The notes beneath the pieces were generated by a model. The model was not told the origin of the DNA. It searched no databases and was given only the letters and a program-made list of their open reading frames with translations. Source: Rhodobacteraceae bacterium Araon29 (GTDB lineage: Bacteria > Pseudomonadota > Alphaproteobacteria > Rhodobacterales > Rhodobacteraceae). From it: a DNA stretch of 64,000 nucleotides. This document shows positions 9,458-16,991 of the stretch, one piece after another. Where the stretch lies: contig CP046865.1 in the NCBI GenBank assembly GCA_039640505.1, forward strand, positions 2,037,501 through 2,101,500, written 5' to 3'. How positions within the stretch are numbered: the stretch's first letter is position 1; each line of letters starts with the position of its first letter. The translations under genes and the position numbers were made by a program.

Positions 9458-9691
9458 TTATATTGAAAACAGACCAAGTGCAGTCAGGACAAGCCCAATA
9501 AAAATGCCCAGCCTAATTAACTCTAGCTTAGCGGCAAGCGGTGGAAAAGGGAAAAACCAAAAGCCAATCGCAGCAAGAACAAAGGCAACGGCAAGCAGTC
9601 GTGTGAAAAAAATAAGGACGGCAGAAAAACTGCCGCCCCTGCTACTAAAATACGGTGGAAAATTGACCACCCCTAAAATATTCTTCTGCAT
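9458..9691 (-). CDS. Small membrane protein, unrecognised
   Basis: 77-aa ORF whose C-terminal 50 residues form two clear membrane helices (roughly residues 25-45 and 58-76) around a short FPPLAAKLELIR loop. The first 22 residues look less natural, and the DNA there also contains a hairpin with a T-run, so the true start may be further in. No close relatives recognised. It lies alone between the amidohydrolase and the ribosomal protein operon. Confidence 0.45.
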   Translation of the reverse strand: MQKNILGVVNFPPYFSSRGGSFSAVLIFFTRLLAVAFVLAAIGFWFFPFPPLAAKLELIRLGIFIGLVLTALGLFSI

Positions 9692-9858
9692 TATAGCTGC
9701 ATCCCTCAGCCTTATGGGTATGAATACTATCCGATTGCGTCATAAATGTGACGCGGATGTGAAACCTTTACGACCGAAAATATTTTTTTAGGAGGCTTCT
9801 CAGACATTAACTATCGCTTGCGCGGCCAATAAAATCGTGTAGAAGAGGCGTCTCTTTC

Positions 9859-9882
9859 CGCGATATCGGTTTTATCGCGCGG
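9859..9882 (+). promoter_or_regulatory. Leader hairpin of the S6/S18/L9 operon
   Basis: CGCGATA (9859-9865) pairs with TATCGCG (9873-9879) around a 7-base loop, with one further C-G pair beyond a bulged C (9858 with 9881). It lies about 70 bases before rpsF, where many bacteria carry an S6:S18-binding autoregulatory leader. The position fits, but I could not confirm the conserved S6:S18 nucleotides. Confidence 0.35.
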
Positions 9883-9950
9883 ACTCTCGTGGGTGGGTGC
9901 GGAAAGATGACCTACCCTTTGAAACGCGCCAGAACATGAATGGAGCACAC

Positions 9951-10307
9951 ATGCCGCTTTATGAGCATGTCTTTATCTCGCGTCAGGACTTGTCCAACGC
10001 GCAGGCTGAAGGCCTAGTTGAACACTTCACTACAGTATTGGCAGACAACGGCGGCAAAGTCGTCGAAAGCGAATATTGGGGGGTCAAAACAATGGCCTAT
10101 AAAATTAATAAAAATCGCAAAGGGCATTACGCTTTTCTGAAAACCGATGCCCCCTCAGAAGCGGTCCAGGAAATGGAACGCCTGATGCGTCTGCATGAAG
10201 ACGTGATGCGCATTCTGACCATCAAAGTCGATGAACATAATGCGGGACCATCCGTGCAGATGCAAAAACGCGAAGAACGTGGCGAACGTCGCGAACGGCG
10301 CGCGTGA
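9951..10307 (+). CDS. rpsF: Small ribosomal subunit protein bS6
   Basis: 118-aa S6, which binds with S18 to the platform of the 30S subunit. The start MPLYEHVFISRQ is the family's usual N-terminus and has GGAG 5 bases upstream; upstream in-frame starts add non-homologous residues. Conserved features: the GGKVVESEYWGVKTMAYKIN strand region and the RLMRLHEDVMRILTIKV helix/strand. It ends in a charged, Arg-rich tail (EERGERRERRA) common in alphaproteobacteria. First gene of rpsF-rpsR-rplI, probably controlled by its leader. Confidence 0.97.
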   Translation: MPLYEHVFISRQDLSNAQAEGLVEHFTTVLADNGGKVVESEYWGVKTMAYKINKNRKGHYAFLKTDAPSEAVQEMERLMRLHEDVMRILTIKVDEHNAGPSVQMQKREERGERRERRA

Positions 10308-10330
10308 TTCAGGAAAAGGACGCTTAAATT

Positions 10331-10558
10331 ATGACAAATAAACCATTTTTCCGTCGTCGCAAAGTGTGCCCCTTCTCTGGAGACAACGCACCGGCGATTG
10401 ATTACAAAGACACCAAACTGTTGCAGCGCTATATCTCAGAGCGCGGCAAAATTGTTCCCTCGCGGATCACTGCAGTTTCGGCAAAAAAACAACGTGAATT
10501 GGCCCGCGCGATCAAACGTGCACGGTTTCTGGCGCTGTTGCCTTACGCTGTGAAATAA
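10331..10558 (+). CDS. rpsR: Small ribosomal subunit protein bS18
   Basis: 75-aa S18, partner of S6 in the 30S platform. Typical sequence: [15 protein letters not shown] at the N-terminus, [19 protein letters not shown], then the basic RNA-binding helix with [21 protein letters not shown]. Lies 23 bases after rpsF and 12 before rplI in the standard operon order. No unusual feature. Confidence 0.97.
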   Translation: MTNKPFFRRRKVCPFSGDNAPAIDYKDTKLLQRYISERGKIVPSRITAVSAKKQRELARAIKRARFLALLPYAVK

Positions 10559-10570
10559 GGAGACATTGAT

Positions 10571-11209
10571 ATGCAAGTTATCCTCATGGAACGGGTCGCC
10601 AAATTGGGCCAAATGGGTGATGTGGTCGATGTAAAATCGGGCTACGCACGCAACTATCTTTTGCCCCAAGGCAAAGCACTGACCGCGTCGAAATATAATA
10701 TCGCCCAGTTTGAAACCCAAAAGGCTCAGCTGGAAGCACGCAATCTCGACACACGCACAGAAGCAGAAGATCTTGCCTCACGGCTTGATGGTCAAACCTT
10801 TATCGTGATTCGCTCTGCATCAGATAGCGGTGCGCTTTACGGATCAGTGACCCCGCGTGATGCAGCAGAAGTTGCCAGCGAAGGTGGTTTTAGCGTTGAA
10901 CGCAAACAAATCACATCGCTTAGACCGATCAAAGAATTGGGTCTGCATGAAATGAACGTCAGGCTGCACCCAGAAGTTGCTGCAACGATCGTGTTGAACG
11001 TAGCGCGTTCTGCTGAAGAAGCTGTGTTGCAGGCAGAAGGTAAATCCATTCAGGAACTGGCCGCCGAAGAAGAGGCAGCCGCTGAATTCGAGATTGCAGA
11101 ACTGTTTGACGATATGGGCGCTGCCGCTGCTGAAGACTTTGGATCCGATGACGACCAAGGCCCAAGCAAAGATGCAGCCCCTGAAGCGGAGCCAGCCGCC
11201 GAGAGTTAA
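10571..11209 (+). CDS. rplI: Large ribosomal subunit protein bL9, with acidic C-terminal extension
   Basis: 212 aa. Residues 1-150 are standard L9: N-domain [19 protein letters not shown], the signature [13 protein letters not shown], a long connecting helix, and a C-domain with LHPEV. The usual length is about 150; the last 60 residues form an acidic, Ala/Glu/Asp-rich extension ([20 protein letters not shown] and on), a pattern I associate with Rhodobacteraceae L9. The operon ends at a strong terminator 40 bases downstream. Confidence 0.96.
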   Translation: MQVILMERVAKLGQMGDVVDVKSGYARNYLLPQGKALTASKYNIAQFETQKAQLEARNLDTRTEAEDLASRLDGQTFIVIRSASDSGALYGSVTPRDAAEVASEGGFSVERKQITSLRPIKELGLHEMNVRLHPEVAATIVLNVARSAEEAVLQAEGKSIQELAAEEEAAAEFEIAELFDDMGAAAAEDFGSDDDQGPSKDAAPEAEPAAES

Positions 11210-11248
11210 TTTTAAAACCGGCTGCCCCCGTCAAGGCAAAAAAGCACT

Positions 11249-11284
11249 AAAGCCCACTGCGCGCCCCGCAGTGGGCTTTTTTAT
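11249..11284 (+). terminator. Rho-independent terminator of the ribosomal protein operon
   Basis: A perfect 13-bp stem, AAAGCCCACTGCG (11249-11261) with CGCAGTGGGCTTT (11267-11279), loop CGCCC, runs into a T6 tract (11277-11282). Confidence 0.95.
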
Positions 11285-11442
11285 TTTCGAACCGATACAG
11301 ACTATAAGTGATCCGGCGGCAAGGCCTCGATACGGCAGCATATTCATCCTCAAATAGTGTAAAATTTCACTAAACAGCCCCTGAACGCAATATTTAGAAA
11401 GAAAAATGCAGGTTTTCTTTTCATTTATCCGTCAATTCGCTG

Positions 11443-11471
11443 TTGACCTCGTCGCAAGGGGTTCATATTGT
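11443..11471 (+). promoter_or_regulatory. Sigma-70-type promoter of the ilv leader
   Basis: TTGACC (11443-11448) and TATTGT (11466-11471) are separated by exactly 17 bases. Transcription would start near 11478, just ahead of the AGGAG site and ATG of the leader peptide. Confidence 0.7.
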
Positions 11472-11499
11472 CTTGCCGTGGATATGAAAGGAGCTCTAG

Positions 11500-11550
11500 A
11501 TGCTACAGCCCCTAGTGGTTATTGTAAAACGAAAGCGCATGGGTCGGTAA
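11500..11550 (+). CDS. ilv operon leader peptide (16 aa)
   Basis: ATG with AGGAG 4-8 bases upstream, encoding MLQPLVVIVKRKRMGR and a TAA stop. Six of the first nine residues are Leu, Val or Ile (codons CTA, CTA, GTG, GTT, ATT, GTA), the regulated end products of the genes that follow. Such a peptide acts as a translational sensor: scarcity of charged tRNA stalls the ribosome on these codons. It sits directly before an antiterminator/terminator pair and the acetolactate synthase genes. Too short for normal gene calling; the combination with the RNA structures makes it convincing. Confidence 0.88.
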   Translation: MLQPLVVIVKRKRMGR

Positions 11551-11600
11551 AACGTACCATTTTAGACCTCATGCGCCCTCGAAACTTCGGGGGCTTTTTT
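11530..11600 (+). promoter_or_regulatory. Transcription attenuator of ilvBN
   Basis: Two mutually exclusive hairpins. Antiterminator: GCGCATG-GGTC (11535-11545) with GACC-T-CATGCGC (11565-11576), extended by CGA (11530-11532) with TCG (11579-11581). Terminator: GCCCTCGAA (11575-11583) with TTCGGGGGC (11586-11594; the innermost pairs would open) followed by T6 (11595-11600). A ribosome stalled on the early leader codons leaves the antiterminator free to form and block the terminator; one that reaches the stop codon covers its left arm and lets the terminator form. Confidence 0.85.
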
Positions 11601-11660
11601 GTATCTACAACGAAATGAATTATGATCCCTTGGATCACGCAGTCAAAACGGAGCAAGAGT

Positions 11661-13418
11661 ATGACACGCCAGATGAGCGGAGCAAAAATGGTAGTTCAAG
11701 CGCTGAAAGATCAGGGCGTTGACACAGTTTTCGGATATCCCGGCGGCGCTGTGCTACCGATTTATGACGAAGTGTTCCAGCAAAACGACATTCGCCATAT
11801 TCTTGTGCGGCACGAGCAAGGCGCGGTTCATGCAGCCGAAGGCTACGCGCGGGCAACCGGCAAGCCAGGCGTTGTTTTGGTCACCTCGGGTCCGGGCGCT
11901 ACAAATGCTGTCACCGGTTTGACCGACGCTTTGATGGATTCGATCCCGATCGTTGTCCTCACGGGACAGGTTCCCACCTTTATGATCGGCTCTGATGCCT
12001 TTCAAGAGGCTGATACCGTTGGCATCACCCGCCCCTGCACCAAACATAATTGGCTGGTGAAAGACACAGCAAAGCTGCCGGATATAATCCATCAGGCTTT
12101 TCATGTCGCAACCGCTGGCAGGCCCGGTCCCGTTTTGGTGGATATTCCAAAAGATGTTCAATTTGCTTCCGCGGAATACACCCCAAAAACTAAAGCAAAA
12201 ACAAATCACTACCAACCCCGCACCAAAGGCGATCTAGATCAGATAACCGCTTTGGTAGAAGCGCTTGAAATTGCTGAACGGCCGATTTTATATACCGGCG
12301 GCGGAGTGATAAACTCTGGCACCTCTGCAAGCCAGTTGCTGCGCGAATTGGTTGCAGCCACGCACTTTCCCATCACCTCTACCCTAATGGGGCTTGGCGC
12401 TTATCCCGCCTCGGGAAAAAACTGGCTTGGAATGTTGGGGATGCATGGTCTTTATGAAGCCAACTTGGCGATGCATGATTGCGATTTAATGATCAATATA
12501 GGCGCGCGCTTTGACGATCGGATCACCGGACGGCTTGACGCCTTTAGCCCCAATTCACGCAAGGCCCACATCGATATAGACCCCTCATCGATTAACAAGG
12601 TGATCCGTGTCGATATCCCGATCATCGGTGATATTGCCCATGTCCTAGAGGATTTGTTGAACATCTGGAAAGCGCGCGGCCGTAAAACAAACTCAGCTGC
12701 CCTAAAATCATGGTGGAGCCAAATAGAAGAGTGGAAAAAAGTTAGATGTCTTGATTTCCAACCGAGCAAAAAGACCATAAAACCGCAGCATGCGCTAATG
12801 CGGCTCGAAGAACTGACAAAACATCGCAAAGACCGGTTTATTTGCACCGAAGTTGGCCAACACCAAATGTGGGCCGCGCAGTATTTAGGCTTTGAGGATC
12901 CAAACCATTGGATGACATCAGGCGGTCTGGGCACTATGGGCTATGGGTTTCCAGCCTCGATCGGTGTCCAAATGGCCCACCCAGAGGCGTTGGTGATCAA
13001 CGTTGCCGGCGAAGCTAGTTGGCTGATGAACATGCAAGAGATGGGCACCGCCGTGCAATACCGGCTGCCGGTTAAACAGTTTATTCTTAATAATGAACGG
13101 CTTGGAATGGTGCGCCAATGGCAAGAGCTGCTGCATGGTGAACGGTATTCGCACAGCTGGTCCGAGGCCCTGCCAGATTTTGTGAAATTGGCAGAAGCCT
13201 TCGGTGCCAAAGGCATTTTATGCACAGACCCTAAAGATCTTGATGATGCAATTATGGAAATGCTCGCCTATGATGGGCCTGTCATCTTTGATTGTTTGGT
13301 GGAAAAACATGAAAACTGTTTCCCAATGATCCCTTCTGGCGAGCCGCATAATAAAATGCTCTTGGGCGAAGCCAACACCAAAGATGCCATCGGCAGCAGT
13401 GGCGCTGTAATGGTATAA
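11661..13418 (+). CDS. ilvB: Acetolactate synthase, large (catalytic) subunit
   Basis: 585-aa thiamine-diphosphate enzyme making acetolactate or acetohydroxybutyrate, the first common step of valine, leucine and isoleucine synthesis. Domains: N-terminal Pyr domain with catalytic E52 (RHEQGAVHAAEGYARA), central FAD/DHS-like domain (about 190-340), and C-terminal PP domain. The usual ThDP/Mg motif GDG/GDA...NN reads G450-E451-A452...N477-N478, with Glu for Asp. Start at 11661 is supported by GGAG 7 bases upstream; the upstream ATG at 11622 adds non-homologous residues. Followed by the regulatory subunit gene; expression is controlled by the attenuator upstream. Also called ilvI in some annotations. 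Confidence 0.96.
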   Translation: MTRQMSGAKMVVQALKDQGVDTVFGYPGGAVLPIYDEVFQQNDIRHILVRHEQGAVHAAEGYARATGKPGVVLVTSGPGATNAVTGLTDALMDSIPIVVLTGQVPTFMIGSDAFQEADTVGITRPCTKHNWLVKDTAKLPDIIHQAFHVATAGRPGPVLVDIPKDVQFASAEYTPKTKAKTNHYQPRTKGDLDQITALVEALEIAERPILYTGGGVINSGTSASQLLRELVAATHFPITSTLMGLGAYPASGKNWLGMLGMHGLYEANLAMHDCDLMINIGARFDDRITGRLDAFSPNSRKAHIDIDPSSINKVIRVDIPIIGDIAHVLEDLLNIWKARGRKTNSAALKSWWSQIEEWKKVRCLDFQPSKKTIKPQHALMRLEELTKHRKDRFICTEVGQHQMWAAQYLGFEDPNHWMTSGGLGTMGYGFPASIGVQMAHPEALVINVAGEASWLMNMQEMGTAVQYRLPVKQFILNNERLGMVRQWQELLHGERYSHSWSEALPDFVKLAEAFGAKGILCTDPKDLDDAIMEMLAYDGPVIFDCLVEKHENCFPMIPSGEPHNKMLLGEANTKDAIGSSGAVMV

Positions 13419-13467
13419 GCAAAAGCCAACCCTTGATAATTTATTTGATACAGCAAAAGGCAACAAA

Positions 13468-14043
13468 ATGTCCGCTTTGAGAATTAAAAAAGGTTCGTCC
13501 AAACATTCGGCCTATAACCTAAGGTCAAACTTTGGGGAAGAAAGCGAAACCCATACATTGGCTGTGCTGGTGGATAATGAAGCCGGGGTTTTGGCCCGCG
13601 TTATTGGTTTATTCTCCGGGCGCGGCTATAATATCGACAGCCTGACAGTAGCAGAGGTTGACCATCAGGGCCACCTAAGCCGGATCACCATTGTCACCAC
13701 TGGCACACCTCAGGTTATTGAGCAAATCATAGCTCAACTGGGCCGGATAGTTCCAGTTCATGAAGTCCATGACCTTACGGTAGAAGGCACTTCGGTTGAA
13801 AGAGAACTGGCGCTGTTAAAAGTAGACGGGAAAGGCGAAAAACGCGTTGAAGCGCTGCGCCTGGCGGATATTTTTCGCGCAAATGTAGTTGATAGCACAT
13901 TGAAAAGCTTTGTGTTTCAAATCACAGGGACACCTGATAAGGTTGACGCCTTTGCCGAATTGATGCGTCCCTTGGGCCTGAGTGAAATTGCTCGAACAGG
14001 GGTCGCGGCGCTGTCGCGTGGCGGTGCCGAGCCAACTGAGTGA
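13468..14043 (+). CDS. ilvN: Acetolactate synthase, small (regulatory) subunit
   Basis: 191 aa. The N-terminal ACT domain (TLAVLVDNEAGVLARVIGLF, then SGRGYNIDSLTV) binds valine for feedback inhibition; the C-terminal half (from about residue 110) is the ALS_ss_C domain. Forms the holoenzyme with the preceding large subunit, 49 bases upstream. Length is slightly above the usual 160-180 because of a basic, charged N-terminal extension of about 25 residues before the ACT domain. Also named ilvH. Confidence 0.95.
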   Translation: MSALRIKKGSSKHSAYNLRSNFGEESETHTLAVLVDNEAGVLARVIGLFSGRGYNIDSLTVAEVDHQGHLSRITIVTTGTPQVIEQIIAQLGRIVPVHEVHDLTVEGTSVERELALLKVDGKGEKRVEALRLADIFRANVVDSTLKSFVFQITGTPDKVDAFAELMRPLGLSEIARTGVAALSRGGAEPTE

Positions 14044-14066
14044 CTTTTGCGATAAGGGCTGCAGAT

Positions 14067-14414
14067 CTATGCGGTAGCCCGTTGGCTTCGCTCAGATGTC
14101 TTCCGAAATGCGATCACATTTCCAAAATCTTCTGGTTGGCCAGAGTGTAATTCAACGTTAGCACCTGCCAATCCGCCTGCTAAATCTGGAAATCGAGCGG
14201 CTGCAATCAACTCAACTTTTGATGCCCGCCGCACTGAACACCAATCCCGCACATTAAACTTTATAAGATCACCGACCTCTAATGGTTGTTTTTTAGCCGT
14301 TACCGGCGCAATAGCGTCAGTTTGGGGGTTAAAATACGCGAGTTTTCCATGGTCTTCACACCATATTACGGCTCTTTGGGCTGTTTGATCGCTCCATAAG
14401 ATAACACCATACAT
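14067..14414 (-). CDS. Conserved hypothetical protein (115 aa)
   Basis: Begins MYGVILWSDQTAQRAVIWCE and continues DHGKLAYF, with a later EVGDLIKFNVRDW. The pattern of short beta strands suggests a small OB- or cold-shock-like barrel, and I recall similar short proteins in Rhodobacteraceae, but no function is known to me. The last 30 residues are basic and probably disordered. It converges on ilvN with a 23-base gap and is divergent from the HTH regulator across 230 bases of AT-rich DNA. Confidence 0.7.
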   Translation of the reverse strand: MYGVILWSDQTAQRAVIWCEDHGKLAYFNPQTDAIAPVTAKKQPLEVGDLIKFNVRDWCSVRRASKVELIAAARFPDLAGGLAGANVELHSGQPEDFGNVIAFRKTSERSQRATA

Positions 14415-14644
14415 AGCAGCACCCTTTTTAATTTCATTACCTGATTTTGTTTTAAAATGGCTTTATTAACCATATTTATCTATCAACATTTTCTTGTATT
14501 TTGTGTCTAAAATACTCACAATACGCGAATAATGTGTCAGCTCTAGAACGATATGGCATCAGATTTCAAAAAGTAACGTTTTAAAAATCACGTCTTTAAC
14601 AGGTTAAGAGTTTAAAAAATAATATTTAGACCTGAGGATCATTC

Positions 14645-15463
14645 ATGTCCCCCAATTCAAGTGCAACAAACACAATCATGTCCCCCATAGAATTGCGTGC
14701 CGTTTTCGGTCAAAACCTGCGTATTTTGTGCCAGAAACATTCTTCGATTTCGTCAATTTGCCGAGACCTTGGGATCAACCGCACACAATTCAATCGCTAT
14801 CTATCAGGGGAAAGCTTTCCCCGACCTGATGTCTTGCATAAAATTTGTACTTTTTTTAAAACCGATGCGCGCATACTACTTGAGCCTCTTCAACAAATCG
14901 AAGCGCGAAGCGAAGGTGCACTTAGCCACCCGGAAATGCGCGAATATTTTGGCCCAAAAGAAACTGATATCTTGCCCGAAATTTTTCCCAGCGGTTTTTT
15001 TCGTTTCTCAAGGCATAGCTTTGGTGAAAAAAACCGTTTTGTTCAGGGTCTAATTTTTGTCTATAAAAAGAATTATCAGATGTTTCTCCGTGGGATGGAA
15101 GCCAAAGAAGCCGTTGCAGGTCAAGGATTGGATGCAAATGCCAAAACCCGCGAATTTAGAGGGTTTGTCATTGCTCAAGAGGGCGGCGTTGCAATGCTCG
15201 CCTTTCGGCGCGGATCTACGTCATGTTCCTTTAGCTATCTTTCTCCCACACCCTCTTTTCAAAACAATTTTTGGCTTGGCTACACTACAAGAACCTTTCC
15301 AGAGCATATAAATTGTACCCGTGTGACGCGCTTGGTTTTTGAACATCTGGGCCAAAAACGCTCTGAAATAATGGCTACGGCGAGACAAGCCGGTATTTGT
15401 GAAAGTGATAATCTTTGGCCCTATCACCGAACATTGCTACGCCCCAATGAAGCATTCTCTTAA
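14645..15463 (+). CDS. HTH (XRE-like) transcriptional regulator
   Basis: 272-aa protein with an N-terminal helix-turn-helix of about residues 15-75: NLRILCQKHSSISSICRDLG, INRTQFNRYLSGESFPRPDV. The rest (about 95-272) is an unrecognised mixed domain likely to sense a ligand or protein partner. GAGG 7 bases upstream supports the start at 14645. It reads toward the Rieske oxygenase gene 98 bases downstream and could control it. Three TTAA boxes at exactly 8-base steps (14596, 14604, 14612) lie just upstream. Targets unknown. Confidence 0.75.
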   Translation: MSPNSSATNTIMSPIELRAVFGQNLRILCQKHSSISSICRDLGINRTQFNRYLSGESFPRPDVLHKICTFFKTDARILLEPLQQIEARSEGALSHPEMREYFGPKETDILPEIFPSGFFRFSRHSFGEKNRFVQGLIFVYKKNYQMFLRGMEAKEAVAGQGLDANAKTREFRGFVIAQEGGVAMLAFRRGSTSCSFSYLSPTPSFQNNFWLGYTTRTFPEHINCTRVTRLVFEHLGQKRSEIMATARQAGICESDNLWPYHRTLLRPNEAFS

Positions 15464-15561
15464 AGGTGTCGCAAGCTGGCCCTCAGGGTCGCAGATCGGC
15501 AGATAAAGCATCACGAAACTGCTAGAGTTGCCTTATCGTGATGCTAGCTATGAGGTTCACC

Positions 15562-16719
15562 GTGACGCAACCCACGAATTTATCTTCCGTGCGCCGCCCG
15601 GTTGCACAGGCAAATGGCTTGCCGAATGAACATTATATTAATAGCGATATCTTTGACGAAGAAAAACATGCCTTGTTGTTTAAAAAATGGGCTGGTCTAG
15701 CTGTTGGTGCGGATGTTCCAGACCCTGGTGACGCCGTGCCAATAACCTTTTTGGGAATGCCGCTTCTCTTAATTCGCGATCGCTCCAACCAAATTCGGGT
15801 GTTTCAGAACACCTGCAGACACCGCGGCATGATCCTGGTTGAGACGCCGCAAAAAATCGAAGGCGCTATTCGCTGCCCCTACCACAGTTGGTGCTATACC
15901 ACCGATGGCCGGCTGGTGAGCACCCCTCATGTGGGCGGCCCCGGGCATAACACTCATAAAGATATCGACCGCTCAACGCTTGGCCTTATCGAAATTCGCA
16001 GCCATATTTGGCGCGACGTCGTATGGGTGAACATAAACGGTAAAGCCGCTCCATTTGAACAGGCGATGCGCGATGTCATCCAGCGCTGGTCCGAATTTGA
16101 TCAACCGATGTATCATGGTGGCACCGACAGCCGGTTTGAACTCAAACTAAAGTGCAATTGGAAACTTGCCGTTGAAAATTTTTGTGAAAGCTACCACTTG
16201 CCTTGGATTCACCCCGGCTTGAATAGTTATTCAAGGCTTGAAGATCACTACAATATAGAAAACTATGGGCACTATTCAGGTCAGGGAACGTTGGTATATC
16301 GCCAGATTGAGGGTGAAAATGGCGCGCGTTTTCCCGATTTCTCAGGTCTAAGCGAAAAGTGGCAAACCTCGGCGGAATATATTTCCGTTTATCCAAATGT
16401 ACTGCTCGGTGTTCAGCGAGACCATGCTTTTGCGATACTCCTAATACCCGATGGTCCGGAAAACACAGTTGAAAAGATACATCTATACTATCCTTCAAAC
16501 GCGACTGATGCTGCTTTGCGCGCAAAAAATACAGAGCAGTGGAAAGGTGTGTTTAAGGAAGATATCTTTGTGGTCGAAGGCATGCAACGCGGGCGCCATG
16601 GTGCCCAGTTTGACGGGGGCCGATTCTCACCCGTAATGGATTCTCCGACCCACTGCTTTCACGACTGGACCGCACAAAACGTTCAGGCCCATCGAACAGC
16701 CAGCCAAAAGAGCGGATGA
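15562..16719 (+). CDS. Rieske-type aromatic-ring/quaternary-amine oxygenase, alpha subunit
   Basis: 385-aa oxygenase component. Rieske [2Fe-2S] ligands C85-x-H87 (NTCRHRGM) and C105-x2-H108 (RCPYHSW). The mononuclear iron site is in NWKLAVENFCESYHLPWIHP (two His), with the third ligand probably Asp in EDIFVVEGMQRG. The bridging position carries Glu (VEN) as in GbcA/choline-monooxygenase-like members rather than Asp. A reductase is not encoded nearby. GTG at 15562 is chosen because GAGG lies 6 bases upstream; ATGs at 15541 and 15550 are alternatives without a ribosome site. Its stop overlaps the start of a 70-aa gene. Substrate not determinable. Confidence 0.88.
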   Translation: MTQPTNLSSVRRPVAQANGLPNEHYINSDIFDEEKHALLFKKWAGLAVGADVPDPGDAVPITFLGMPLLLIRDRSNQIRVFQNTCRHRGMILVETPQKIEGAIRCPYHSWCYTTDGRLVSTPHVGGPGHNTHKDIDRSTLGLIEIRSHIWRDVVWVNINGKAAPFEQAMRDVIQRWSEFDQPMYHGGTDSRFELKLKCNWKLAVENFCESYHLPWIHPGLNSYSRLEDHYNIENYGHYSGQGTLVYRQIEGENGARFPDFSGLSEKWQTSAEYISVYPNVLLGVQRDHAFAILLIPDGPENTVEKIHLYYPSNATDAALRAKNTEQWKGVFKEDIFVVEGMQRGRHGAQFDGGRFSPVMDSPTHCFHDWTAQNVQAHRTASQKSG

Positions 16720-16928
16720 GTGCTCTAAACGATCAGATTCTCGCAGCATTTTCGACCAATGATAAAAAGGCATTGGCAGAGCTTTACAGCCAAGCCGCAA
16801 GGACCGCCAGTACATTGGACAGTGCCTGCTTTTTTGCCACCCAAGCCTATATTTTTGCGCTTGAATGCAATCACGACATTCGCGCTGACCTCTTGGACTT
16901 TCTCAAACAGCATGGCCGAGAAGAGTAA
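16716..16928 (+). CDS. 70-aa protein translationally coupled to the Rieske oxygenase
   Basis: Starts inside the stop of the oxygenase gene (ATGA overlap), which implies coupled translation and a related role. The chain is predicted all-helical (NDKKALAELYSQAARTAST, then AYIFALECNHDIRADLLDFL) with two Cys and no known cofactor motif. It resembles a small helical-hairpin or TPR-like scaffold. I do not recognise a family. Confidence 0.75.
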   Translation: MSALNDQILAAFSTNDKKALAELYSQAARTASTLDSACFFATQAYIFALECNHDIRADLLDFLKQHGREE

Positions 16929-16991
16929 AGCCATTTGACAGCCTCTTAGGTTTGCCGCATCACAGTGCTATCGTGAAAGAGACTTATTTGA

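Noticed and set aside
9396-9791. 131-codon plus-strand frame
   Set aside because: Antisense to the small membrane ORF and rich in Lys/Thr shadows; no family pattern.
11406-11618. 70-codon frame before ilvB
   Set aside because: It overlaps promoter, leader peptide and terminator in a different phase; the leader peptide explains the region.
12452-12934. 160-codon minus-strand frame inside ilvB
   Set aside because: Antisense shadow of the acetolactate synthase gene.
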